Positions 1 to 6,593 of a stretch of 9,305 nt of DNA are shown in pieces (the first letter of the stretch is position 1; each line of letters opens with the position of its first letter). The notes beneath the pieces were generated by a model that saw only the letters and a list, made by a program, of their open reading frames with translations, searched no databases and was not told where the DNA came from. A program made the position numbers and the translations under genes. This DNA is from Nitrospirales bacterium (lineage in GTDB: Bacteria > Nitrospirota > Nitrospiria > Nitrospirales > UBA8639), in the NCBI GenBank assembly GCA_029261305.1, contig JAJDBO010000393.1, positions 1-9,305 of the forward strand. The letters run 5' to 3'.

Positions 1-89
1 CGGTACGTCAGAGGGCCATCACCCTGAATGACAATGGTAATGTCATTGACTCCTCGCTGAACCGCGACTTTCTTAACAACACGTTTCAA
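1..89 (-). CDS. pilQ: PilQ secretin, N-terminal fragment (AMIN domain start)
   Basis: This is the beginning of the outer-membrane secretin through which a type IV pilus exits; the rest runs off the left edge of the window. The reading frame from 89 down gives a stretch with VAVQRGVNDITIVIQGDGPL, closed by TY, which matches the first strands of the AMIN domain that opens PilQ proteins (seen here), and it follows pilP as pilQ normally does (known gene order). The start is uncertain. The frame has a TGA stop at 98-96, and the only start-like codon after it is TTG at 89-87, with GAGGA at a too-short distance upstream. Starting there leaves no signal peptide, which a secretin needs. A hydrophobic, signal-like 25-residue peptide lies at 181-104 but in another frame and ending in TAA. 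The gene may be damaged, mis-assembled or truly start at TTG. The pilQ identity is fairly secure; the start coordinate is not. Confidence 0.62.
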   Translation of the reverse strand, partial: MKRVVKKVAVQRGVNDITIVIQGDGPLTY

Positions 90-186
90 AGGTCCTCATT
101 GGGTTACCAGATTCCACTTAATACCAAGGGCGCCGTAAAAATTAGGGACGCTATACAATTCCAAGGAATGTGGTCTCTCAAGCAAT

Positions 187-699
187 TCAGGGAGAGAGAA
201 ATAACGTGGTCTCCAATATACCCGAGTCACCATTGCCTTCCAAGGGCTGAGTGATGACAACTGAATCATTCGTGATCCGCGTAACCGTCAAAGAAATATT
301 TTCCAGAAGACTCCCCGGCCCTACGATAAAACGCTCGCCATTTGGCAATTTCAATATGGCTTGATATCCGCGTTCCCCTGAAATAATGCCCAGTACACGT
401 ACTCCCTCTTCGGCATGAATCGACTCAGGCAAACCGGCAACGGTAGGATCTTCAGAAGTATGAGAAATTTGCAACGGGATAAAAGGATCCCGTCGATTTC
501 CAACAGTGTAAATGTATGGTTGATCAAAATTCTTTTCAGAAAACCTTTCGCTTAATTCTGGAAGAGAAGTAGGCTCAGTTCCGAATGCGAGAAGTCCAAA
601 TGGGCTACCAATTCCACAGCCCAAAGCAATCAACGAAAAGCCAGTTAGCCAAATACTTTTTGGCAACCTTGGAACACCATGGAACATCGCTGCCCTCAC
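187..699 (-). CDS. pilP: PilP, type IV pilus inner-membrane lipoprotein
   Basis: PilP is the periplasmic pilotin-like link between the PilN/PilO inner-membrane complex and the PilQ secretin. The longest frame (170 aa) starts at GTG 699-697, forming a GTGA overlap with the pilO stop. An ATG at 687-685 (residue 5) has a better ribosome site (GAGG about six bases upstream) and may be the true start. The N-terminus is basic, then hydrophobic (IWLTGFSLIALG), ending in Cys28, a loose lipobox (I-A-L-G-C) fitting a lipoprotein. The family signature RRDPF is at residues 69-73. A compact beta-rich domain follows (about 100-150) with VLGIISGERGYQAIL and the glycines GERFIVGPGS, as in the PilP beta-sandwich. 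Its length is close to the usual 170-180 aa. It sits between pilO and pilQ, so its role is well supported. The lipidation is inferred, because the -3 position is Ala rather than the preferred Leu. Confidence 0.88.
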   Translation of the reverse strand: MRAAMFHGVPRLPKSIWLTGFSLIALGCGIGSPFGLLAFGTEPTSLPELSERFSEKNFDQPYIYTVGNRRDPFIPLQISHTSEDPTVAGLPESIHAEEGVRVLGIISGERGYQAILKLPNGERFIVGPGSLLENISLTVTRITNDSVVITQPLEGNGDSGILETTLFLSP

Positions 700-1331
700 C
701 CTTTCCCTTCTAACGATGAAGGACTGGTCAACTCTTTGTGATGATTGGCAAGAGTTGGAGATTGTGATTCATACCCCACAAAGTCAATGGTGGTTCGAAC
801 TGTAGAATTGTTGTCACCTGAGTTGCTACCATCCATCGTGAGAGCAAATACGCCCATCATTTTAGAAAGATACTGGGTACGATCAAGAAATTGAGCCACA
901 TGATGATACCCACCCTCAATATGCAATTGAAGGTGTCGGACGACAGGCTGATTCACATCAGCCCTTTCCTGTTGATCCGGTTTCCATAATGTTAAAATGA
1001 TCCCGGCCTCCTCTGCGATATTTGACATATCCGAAAGCACCTGGCTCATGGATACGTCCAAGCCGAGTCTTCCTGTTTGCCGGGAGACTATGGACTCCCA
1101 TCGAGATAATTTCGCTTTGGTTTGCCCGAACTTACTATCCGATCGAGCATAAAAAGATAGCTTTTCCTCTAGGTCATAAATTTCCAATTTGACGCCATCA
1201 ACCTGAGCCAAAAGAGGTTCAGCAACCACCCAATAAAACCCTAGCCCGCACAAAACAATAATAAGTCCCAGCAAGGAGATCTTTTGCACGATAGGAGTCA
1301 CATCAAGCCAATCAAGAAGGCGCGACATCAT
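696..1331 (-). CDS. pilO: PilO, type IV pilus alignment-complex membrane protein
   Basis: PilO pairs with PilN in the inner membrane and periplasm and helps align the pilus motor with the secretin. The 211-residue protein has a short cytoplasmic start, one membrane helix at about residues 18-37 (ISLLGLIIVLCGLGFYWVV), then a helical coiled-coil-like stretch at about 40-85. A C-terminal ferredoxin-like part follows, with the typical segment LQLHIEGGYHHVAQFLDRTQ (134-153), close to the Pil/Gsp pattern of an H-L-x-G-x-Y-x-x-hydrophobic strand-helix. Two ATGs are adjacent (1331-1329 and 1328-1326); CGGAG lies just upstream at 4 and 7 bases, favouring the second. The start overlaps the end of pilN by 20 bases, so translation is probably coupled. 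The last 20 or so residues are a polar, Ser-rich tail. Identification rests on topology, the C-terminal motif and position between pilN and pilP. Confidence 0.87.
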   Translation of the reverse strand: MMSRLLDWLDVTPIVQKISLLGLIIVLCGLGFYWVVAEPLLAQVDGVKLEIYDLEEKLSFYARSDSKFGQTKAKLSRWESIVSRQTGRLGLDVSMSQVLSDMSNIAEEAGIILTLWKPDQQERADVNQPVVRHLQLHIEGGYHHVAQFLDRTQYLSKMMGVFALTMDGSNSGDNNSTVRTTIDFVGYESQSPTLANHHKELTSPSSLEGKG

Positions 1332-1884
1332 TCAACTCCGACACCAAAAGAAGATTCATCGTAAAGGGATAGAGAGAAGGCTCCCCAGTTTTTTTCCCCG
1401 TCTCAAGCACGGCCACGGACTGGAAGAATTCCTGACGCTTCAGATTTCGAGAAAATTGCACGATTTGATTTCTAGTTTGGGCAAACCCCATGAGCATGAC
1501 CTGCTCTTGTTTCATTTCAAGTTTTGCCAACCAAATGTTCAGAGGATCCAGACTTTGACTCACCGCATCAAGTAGTTGAAGGGGTTGTTGCTGTTGAGCG
1601 GCCAAAGCCGTCACCTGTTGATTCCTATTCACCAAGTCCGCAGTTTGACGATTCATCATTTCGAATTGCTCATGTCGCTGTTTCAATTCGACAAGCTCCG
1701 CAGCTTTCTGATTCTTTTGGCTATGGAGCTGTGACAGGGATCCTTCCAGGTCTGCCCACACAAACCCAGAAACGAGTACCAGCCCCAAGAACAGGCACAT
1801 CACCACAACAGCTTCTCTCTTACACCGCTGACGCAGGCCTCGCTCTTTGTCTAGAGAGCTGCGGAGTAGATTAATCTTAATCAT
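1312..1884 (-). CDS. pilN: PilN, type IV pilus alignment-complex membrane protein
   Basis: PilN is a bitopic inner-membrane protein whose short cytoplasmic N-terminus docks into PilM and whose periplasmic part dimerises with PilO. The 190-residue protein opens with MIKINLLRSS, clearly the PilN start motif, although the usual proline of INLLP is Arg here. A basic stretch (RQRCKRE, 18-24) precedes one membrane helix at about 25-43 (AVVVMCLFLGLVLVSGFVW). A Gln-rich coiled-coil region follows at about 48-100, and then the small alpha/beta periplasmic domain (SLDPLNIWLAKLEMKQEQVM onward). The ATG at 1884-1882 has AAGG seven bases upstream, and that ribosome site overlaps the TAA of pilM. The gene begins nine bases after pilM ends and overlaps pilO by 20 bases, so the set is one transcription unit. 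Length fits the family. Confidence 0.9.
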   Translation of the reverse strand: MIKINLLRSSLDKERGLRQRCKREAVVVMCLFLGLVLVSGFVWADLEGSLSQLHSQKNQKAAELVELKQRHEQFEMMNRQTADLVNRNQQVTALAAQQQQPLQLLDAVSQSLDPLNIWLAKLEMKQEQVMLMGFAQTRNQIVQFSRNLKRQEFFQSVAVLETGKKTGEPSLYPFTMNLLLVSELNDVAPS

Positions 1885-1893
1885 CGTAGGGCC

Positions 1894-2982
1894 TTATCCA
1901 TGGAATGCTCGGAGGGCTAAACCCTCGGCTATATGGGTCAAGGGGGCCAAAGGTTGAGATCCCACTTTTGCTTCAGAAAACTTCAAAGGCGAGGAGAGAC
2001 CTAAAGGACAGACTGGAATTGAGAGACCTTGGCAAAGCTCCTCCTGTAGTCCAATACATTCAGCAAGAGAACCGGCAAGAAAAACTTTTTCAACTTCCAG
2101 GTCTGGGACCATTTCTTTGGCACCTTCGACTGTTCGCTTGAGTTCACTGAGGATTTCAAGCCACAACATTTTTTCTGATGGTGATGGATCATGATGAAAG
2201 GTCGATTGCTCACCGTGGCTCCAGGAAACTTGGGCATGGCTATTCAAAACTGTCATTGCTTCGTTTTGAATGGGGACGGAAGAGAAATTCACATCACGAA
2301 CAAGCAGCGGCTCTCCTTGCACCATGACGGAGACATTCATCATGCGATCCCGGAGATTGACAACAAGGCAGGCTGAATGATGTGACACCATTTCATTCAT
2401 TGAGATCCAGTTTAGAAAGGCCAAAGCCTCAACGTCACAAATCACTGGTTGCAATCGCACAGCCTCCAAGACATCCCTTCGCTCATCAACTGCTTCCCGT
2501 TTAGCCGCAATTAAAAGAATATCCAAATCCTCATTAGTCTCGCCAAGAAGACTTGTGGAACAGCGTGAGAAATCTAAATACACGTCTTCAGGATCATAGG
2601 GGATATATTGCGGGGCTTCCCATATCACATAATTGTCTAAATCATGTTGATGACATCTAGGGACACTAATCCGCTTGACCATCACGCTCGCCCCATTGAC
2701 CCCCATCGCCACGGTCGCGCCTTCGAGTTGATATTTTTCAACAAAGAGGGTGAGGGCTGAAAACAGAGCTGCCCTATTGTGAATTCGCCCATTCTGGACA
2801 ATGTTCGCACCGAGTTTTTCAAAACCCCATTGATCCACATATGGCTGCCCCATTTTTTCCCTAAGGTCAACAAAGGTAATCGCGTGTGAATCTAGATCCA
2901 AGCCAATTTTTTGGTTAGGTTGTAACCATGGCCAGATGGTCCGTGGGCTTTGAAAAAAAGAGGTTAGCCGGGAGGTAGGCAT
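1894..2982 (-). CDS. pilM: PilM, actin-like cytoplasmic pilus assembly protein (divergent)
   Basis: PilM is a cytoplasmic FtsA/actin-fold protein that binds nucleotide and the N-terminus of PilN, anchoring the pilus platform. The 362-aa length fits. Visible family marks are the first phosphate loop GLDLDSH (27-33), the strongly conserved helix motif EAPQYIPYDPEDVYLDF (122-138), the strand-helix ILLIAAKREAV (155-165) and the IxDVEALAF segment (181-189). Two nucleotide-site segments are weak. The second phosphate segment reads ACLVVNLRDRMMNVSVMV (204-221), without the usual D-x-G, and the adenine-side LAGS (302-305) replaces the usual GG pair. The RD after QGEPLLV is kept, but the following GG is absent (NFSSVP). 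Nucleotide binding may therefore be reduced. The ATG at 2982-2980 has only a distant AGGG upstream, and no alternative in-frame start precedes the first motif. It is the first gene of pilMNOPQ. Confidence 0.9.
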   Translation of the reverse strand: MPTSRLTSFFQSPRTIWPWLQPNQKIGLDLDSHAITFVDLREKMGQPYVDQWGFEKLGANIVQNGRIHNRAALFSALTLFVEKYQLEGATVAMGVNGASVMVKRISVPRCHQHDLDNYVIWEAPQYIPYDPEDVYLDFSRCSTSLLGETNEDLDILLIAAKREAVDERRDVLEAVRLQPVICDVEALAFLNWISMNEMVSHHSACLVVNLRDRMMNVSVMVQGEPLLVRDVNFSSVPIQNEAMTVLNSHAQVSWSHGEQSTFHHDPSPSEKMLWLEILSELKRTVEGAKEMVPDLEVEKVFLAGSLAECIGLQEELCQGLSIPVCPLGLSSPLKFSEAKVGSQPLAPLTHIAEGLALRAFHG

Positions 2983-3070
2983 GAGAGAAGAACACCCTTG
3001 AAACCAGTGAATATCTTAACTTCTTCCATGAGAAACAACGGGTCATTTTACAAAATTTTTACTAGTCAAC

Positions 3071-3098
3071 ACTACACTGTTGGCCAATTTTCCGTCAA
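3071..3098 (-). promoter_or_regulatory. Candidate sigma-70-type promoter for pilMNOPQ
   Basis: On the minus strand TTGACG (3098-3093) is followed after 16 bases by TGTAGT (3076-3071). The first is five of six to the classic -35 and the second four of six to the -10. The start point would be roughly 80 bases before the pilM ATG. A perfect 10-base palindrome (ATGGATCCAT, 3102-3111) lies just upstream of the -35 and could be an operator, though this may be chance. A second, weaker -10-like GATAAT is at 3154-3149. No sigma-54 -24/-12 pair was found. Confidence 0.28.
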
Positions 3099-3101
3099 AC
3101 C

Positions 3102-3111
3102 ATGGATCCAT
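3102..3111. repeat. 10-base palindrome upstream of pilM
   Basis: ATGGATCCAT is a perfect dyad. It extends imperfectly to CCATGGATCCATTGG (3100-3114), where the arms CCA and TGG are offset by one base. It sits immediately upstream of the possible -35 box for pilM, a typical place for a regulator site. A 10-base palindrome is easily found by chance, so a function is only a suggestion. Confidence 0.3.
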
Positions 3112-3202
3112 TGGAAACACGGGTATTTCCGAAGTTCACATATCACCCATTATCCGACATCGATCACCTCTCAAAAATCACTCAAGGGATCACCTTCCCC
3201 TC

Positions 3203-3236
3203 AAATGAAAAGAAGCATCAGGAATTATTCCTTGAT
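3203..3236 (-). terminator. Weak terminator-like hairpin after rapZ
   Basis: On the minus strand, ATCAAGGAATAATTCCTGAT (3236-3217) can fold as four plus three base pairs around a bulged A with a five-base loop. It is followed by the pyrimidine-rich GCTTCTTTTCATTT. It lies about 70 bases past the rapZ stop. The stem is AU-rich and the U run is interrupted, so it would be a poor intrinsic terminator; it could equally be a protein-binding dyad (AGGAATTATTCCT is a perfect 13-base palindrome). Confidence 0.25.
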
Positions 3237-3307
3237 TAAAGAATTCAGAGAATGAGAGGGGAAAGCCTCTAGGTCACTAAAAAAATGAGGGGAATCGTTG
3301 TGACGAA

Positions 3308-4210
3308 TCACGATCGATGCATGTCTCGATGACGAATCTGCACTTCATGACCTAAGGAGAGAAATACTTGCTGAAGCCTGAGAGCGACGGAAACTGAACG
3401 ATGACGACCACCAGTGCATCCAATGGCGACCGTTAAATAACTTCGCCGTTCCTGTTCGAAAAGGGGAAAAAGAAAAACAAAGAGATTTTGCAAATGCGTC
3501 AGGAACCCTTCGGCATTTTTATTTTCAAATACATAACGTTGCACGGCTTCATGTTCACCCGTGAGTTCCTTCAAGTCTGGAACAAAGTTCGGGTTCTGGA
3601 GAAACCGCACATCAAAGACTAAATCGGCATCATAGGGCACACCAAATTTATACCCAAACGTCATCAAGGACACTCGCATGGATTGCCTATGATCTACATC
3701 ACTAAAATGCCGTGCCATCCAATCTCGCAGTTCATGCACGGTCATATTTGAGGTATCAAGCACCTGATCAGCACCAGATCGCAATTCTTGTAATTGTTGT
3801 CGCTCTAATTGGATTCCCTCAATCACAGGCTGTTGCGGCAGAAGAGGATGAGGCCGACGAGATTCGGAAAATCGACGGGTCAGCACCTCATCACTGGCCT
3901 CCAAAAAGAGGAGTTCCACAGAATAGGTGCTAAGTTTTAGCCGTGAAAGATTATCAAAAAAATCGTCAAAGAATCCGCGTTCTCGTATATCGATGCCCAA
4001 GGCAATATTTCGAACATCTCCACTCCGCTGCCCACACAACTCTGCAAATTTTGGGAATAACGCAGGCGGAAGATTGTCCACACAAAAAAACCCAAGATCC
4101 TCAAGGCATTTCAGAGCAAGGGTTTTTCCAGATCCTGAGGCACCACTGACAATCACGAGCTGAAGTCGCGCTTCTGGATTTTTCAAGTCCATCATGTCAC
4201 CACTCGTCAT
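3308..4210 (-). CDS. rapZ: RapZ-type RNase adapter / P-loop nucleotide-binding protein
   Basis: This is the RapZ (YvcJ/YhbJ) family. In enterobacteria RapZ presents small RNAs to RNase E and controls GlmS (amino-sugar synthesis); elsewhere the family binds ATP/GTP with less defined roles. The 300 residues show a Walker A GASGSGKT (23-30), the following LEDLGFFCVDNLP (36-48), RRFSESRRPHPL (112-123), TFGYKFGVPYDADLVFDVRF (184-203) and the C-terminal GCTGGRHRSV (264-273) with RHRD (293-296). All are hallmarks of the family. The tail ends HRDMHRS and lacks the Lys/Arg cluster that closes the E. coli protein, so its RNA binding may differ. The first ATG (4210-4208) overlaps a TGA in another frame; alternative starts are Met6 and Met7, giving a length nearer the usual 285-295. 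It lies 76 bases behind rpoN, its customary neighbour, with no hpf or ptsN between. Confidence 0.93.
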   Translation of the reverse strand: MTSGDMMDLKNPEARLQLVIVSGASGSGKTLALKCLEDLGFFCVDNLPPALFPKFAELCGQRSGDVRNIALGIDIRERGFFDDFFDNLSRLKLSTYSVELLFLEASDEVLTRRFSESRRPHPLLPQQPVIEGIQLERQQLQELRSGADQVLDTSNMTVHELRDWMARHFSDVDHRQSMRVSLMTFGYKFGVPYDADLVFDVRFLQNPNFVPDLKELTGEHEAVQRYVFENKNAEGFLTHLQNLFVFLFPLFEQERRSYLTVAIGCTGGRHRSVSVALRLQQVFLSLGHEVQIRHRDMHRS

Positions 4211-4278
4211 GGATTATTCAATTCCTTTTTCAGTAATTCGATCAAGTCAGGGGGAAAGTTGCGACAGGCATATTCCAC
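4207..4278 (-). other. Stop-free tail between rpoN and rapZ, possible mini-ORF
   Basis: Reading the minus strand one frame away from rpoN, a stop-free run begins inside the last rpoN codons and ends at TGA 4209-4207, which overlaps the rapZ ATG as ATGA. From the only start-like codon in it (GTG 4278-4276) it gives 23 residues containing FPPDLIELLKKEL, an amphipathic-looking helix. GTG has no ribosome site. It may be a remnant of a lost gene such as those often found here (hpf, ptsN), a coupling peptide for rapZ translation, or chance. I do not recognise it. Confidence 0.2.
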
Positions 4279-4286
4279 CGAGGTCG

Positions 4287-5780
4287 TTAAGAGGGAATCC
4301 GCTTCCGTTGACTTGCCGGTGCAATATTCAACTCAGCTCGATATTTCGCGACTGTACGCCTCGCGATGACGATTCCACGGTGTTTCAGCCTGGCGACGAT
4401 TTCTTGGTCCTTCAAAGGCTTTTTCGCACTTTCAAGAGCAACCATTTCACGAATTAATTCCCGAACCGTGAGAGAAGATAAATCTTCGGCCCCAGGATCA
4501 GATCGATGAATGCCGGCATTAAAGAAAAACTTTAATTCCAACATTCCCTGAGGACAATACATGTATTTATTTGTCGTCACTCGACTGATCGTTGATTCAT
4601 GCATCCCCACATCTTCCGCGACTTGCTTGAGAACCAACGGCTTTAAATACTGGATACCTTTTTCAAGAAAGGGTTCCTGGAAATTAATAAGACTTCGTAC
4701 AACCTTCAGGATGGTCTTATTCCGTTGATCAAGGCTGCGAATGATCCACTGGGCCCCTCGAACCTTATCTTCAAGATAGACTTTGGTTGACTCTGAGGCA
4801 TCGCCGCCTCCGCCCATCATCTGTTTGTAATAGGGACTAATCTGCACCCGAGGTAATCCATCTTCGTTCAAGAGAACAACCCATTCGCCTTCATCTTTAA
4901 ACACAAATACATCGGGAATAATGATTTGATTGTTATCAGAAAAATATGGGCGTCCAGGCTTAGGTTCTAGCCCCTCAATGATATGAACCGCATCATACAC
5001 TTCCTCCAGAGACACCCCGACTTCCTTCGCAATGAGGGGGTATCGCTTTTTCTGAAGATCCGTTAAATGATTCGCGATAATCGTTTTGAGTAACGAATCT
5101 GGCCCTATGCCATTGGAGGAATGGGTACCTCCTACCAATCCAAAGTGCAAATGTCGTAATTGGATATTGAGACATTCTTGAAGATCACGTGCCGCCACTC
5201 CAGGGGGGTCGAAGGTTTGAATAAGATCCAGCGCATTTTCAACCTGATGAAGGCTCGCATGGGTATCATCCACAATTTCCTTCAGGGAGGTTCGGATATA
5301 GCCATCTTCATCGATATTTCCAATCAAGATGGTCCCGATGGCCTGTTCTTCTTCACTCACGGATGACAACCGTAACTGCCATAACAAGTGTTCTTCAAGC
5401 GAAGCCGGTCTCGTCAGGGTCTGTTCAAAAGAAGGAAAATCTTCGTCATTGGCAGGTGATGATTGCGTGGCCCCTCCTGCACGCCAATCACTTTCATAAT
5501 AGTTATCCCATTCCTCGGAGGATAATGGTTCCGTGAATTCAGTTGTTTCCGTCTCACCACTGGCTTCTCCATCAGCCGCAGCCTCTTCTTTTGCTTCGGC
5601 TGCACTTTCGGCTTCTTCTTGATCGGCCCCGACTTCTTCGAGTAAGGGATTCTCCATGAGATGCTGAGACAAGGTTTGTTGAAGCTCAAGCCGAGACAAT
5701 TGAAGGAGCTTTATCGCTTGCTGAAGTTGGGGTGTCATCACCAACTTCTGGCTCAACTTCAAATCTAGTCTTAATTCCAT
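4287..5780 (-). CDS. rpoN: RNA polymerase sigma-54 factor
   Basis: Sigma-54 directs RNA polymerase to -24/-12 promoters opened by AAA+ enhancer-binding activators. The 497-aa protein is full length. Region I is the Gln/Leu-rich MELRLDLKLSQKLVMTPQLQ through MENPLLEE (1-49). Region II is an acidic Ala/Glu stretch (about 50-100). The core-binding part includes NIDEDGYI (155-162) and FDPPGVAARDLQECL (190-204). The helix-turn-helix is LKQVAEDVGMHESTISRV (384-401), followed by the FFFNAGI segment (418-424). The RpoN box ARRTVAKYR (473-481), which reads the -24 element, is intact, and the protein ends soon after it as expected. The ATG at 5780 has GAGGA very close upstream. It begins 24 bases after lptB, the common lptB-rpoN order, so the two are probably cotranscribed. 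I see no sign of damage. Confidence 0.97.
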   Translation of the reverse strand: MELRLDLKLSQKLVMTPQLQQAIKLLQLSRLELQQTLSQHLMENPLLEEVGADQEEAESAAEAKEEAAADGEASGETETTEFTEPLSSEEWDNYYESDWRAGGATQSSPANDEDFPSFEQTLTRPASLEEHLLWQLRLSSVSEEEQAIGTILIGNIDEDGYIRTSLKEIVDDTHASLHQVENALDLIQTFDPPGVAARDLQECLNIQLRHLHFGLVGGTHSSNGIGPDSLLKTIIANHLTDLQKKRYPLIAKEVGVSLEEVYDAVHIIEGLEPKPGRPYFSDNNQIIIPDVFVFKDEGEWVVLLNEDGLPRVQISPYYKQMMGGGGDASESTKVYLEDKVRGAQWIIRSLDQRNKTILKVVRSLINFQEPFLEKGIQYLKPLVLKQVAEDVGMHESTISRVTTNKYMYCPQGMLELKFFFNAGIHRSDPGAEDLSSLTVRELIREMVALESAKKPLKDQEIVARLKHRGIVIARRTVAKYRAELNIAPASQRKRIPS

Positions 5781-5804
5781 ATCCTCAATACCAACCTTTA
5801 CAAC

Positions 5805-6557
5805 CTATGAAAGCTTGAAACGTTCTCCTAAGTAAATCGCTCGAGCTTTCGGACTACTGACAACCTCTTCAGGATTGCCTGATTCTAAAATCGTGCCTTC
5901 GTTAATTATATAGGCTCGGTCCGTTATGGAAAGGGTTTCTTGCACATTATGATCAGTAATTAAAATGCCAATATTTTTCTTTTTCAATGACTTAATAATT
6001 TCCTGGATATCGGCGACCGCGATCGGATCAATACCAGCAAAGGGTTCATCCAACAATAAGAAACTTGGGTTCGTTGCGAGAGCGCGAGTGATCTCAAGCC
6101 TTCGTCGTTCCCCACCTGACAAGGTAAAGGCTTGGCTTTTGCGAAGGTTCGTCAATCCAAGCTCACCCAGTAATTCATTCAGCCGAGTCAGTCTCCCTTG
6201 CTTGGAGAGACCAAGCGTTTCTAATACCGCCATGATGTTGTTTTCAACGGACAAACGCCGAAACACGGAGGCTTCTTGTGGAAGATAGCCTATTCCTTGA
6301 CGAGCCCGTTGATACATCGGCAAATGAGTAATGGGCTCTCGGTTCAGGAGAATTTGCCCATGATCGGGCTGACAGAGCCCCACGACCATATCAAAGATTG
6401 TGGTTTTCCCTGCACCATTGGGACCTAGGAGCCCAACGATCTCTCCAGCCTCAACATCAAGAGACACGCCGCGAACGACTTCACGTCCCTTAAAACTCTT
6501 TCTCAGTTCCTTCGCGTAAACACGGGATTTCCGCATGATGTTATAAAAACCGCACAC
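5805..6557 (-). CDS. lptB: LptB, ATPase of the LPS export transporter
   Basis: LptB is the cytoplasmic ABC ATPase that, with LptF/LptG, pulls lipopolysaccharide from the inner membrane into the LptC-LptA bridge. Counting from the GTG at 6557, it shows Walker A GPNGAGKT (45-52), Q-loop Gln94 in [10 protein letters not shown], signature LSGGERRR (146-153), Walker B FLLLDEP (166-172), the LptB-typical FAGIDPIAV (173-181) and the H-loop TDHNV (His203). The annotated GTG start adds MCGFYNI; the ATG at 6536-6534 ([11 protein letters not shown]) gives 243 aa, matching the roughly 240 aa of the family, and is more likely the real start, although neither has a strong ribosome site. It follows lptA by 36 bases and precedes rpoN by 24. 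The permease genes lptF/lptG are not in this window. Confidence 0.95.
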   Translation of the reverse strand: MCGFYNIMRKSRVYAKELRKSFKGREVVRGVSLDVEAGEIVGLLGPNGAGKTTIFDMVVGLCQPDHGQILLNREPITHLPMYQRARQGIGYLPQEASVFRRLSVENNIMAVLETLGLSKQGRLTRLNELLGELGLTNLRKSQAFTLSGGERRRLEITRALATNPSFLLLDEPFAGIDPIAVADIQEIIKSLKKKNIGILITDHNVQETLSITDRAYIINEGTILESGNPEEVVSSPKARAIYLGERFKLS

Positions 6558-6593
6558 TCCAAATAAAAATCAGACTTGGGGAAAATCATTAGC

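Larger units (their letters stand above)
2983..3307. other. Intergenic region between rapZ and pilM (no supported gene)
   Basis: These 325 bases form the longest gap in the window and separate two functional units on the minus strand. I see no protein with family-like features in any frame. An 85-codon plus-strand frame at 2998-3255 has irregular composition and no recognisable motif, so I treat it as chance. The gap holds a 5-bp stem AGAGG/CCTCT at 3255-3270, a bulged dyad at 3217-3236, a 10-base palindrome ATGGATCCAT at 3102-3111 and a weak sigma-70-type promoter facing pilM. It most likely carries the end of the rapZ transcript and the control region of pilMNOPQ. A small RNA cannot be excluded. 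Confidence 0.6.

Noticed and set aside
3071..3114. Sigma-54 promoter before pilM (TGGATCCATGGTTTGA)
   Set aside because: The GG is present but the -12 GC is not at the required distance; it does not fit TGGCAC-N5-TTGC.
2998..3255. 85-codon plus-strand frame in the rapZ-pilM gap
   Set aside because: No family-like motif, no clear ribosome site, irregular composition, and opposite to every other gene. The AT-rich gap makes such frames likely by chance.
5530..5640. Ala/Glu-rich repeat inside rpoN as a separate repeat element
   Set aside because: It is the normal acidic region II of sigma-54, low in complexity but not a DNA repeat.
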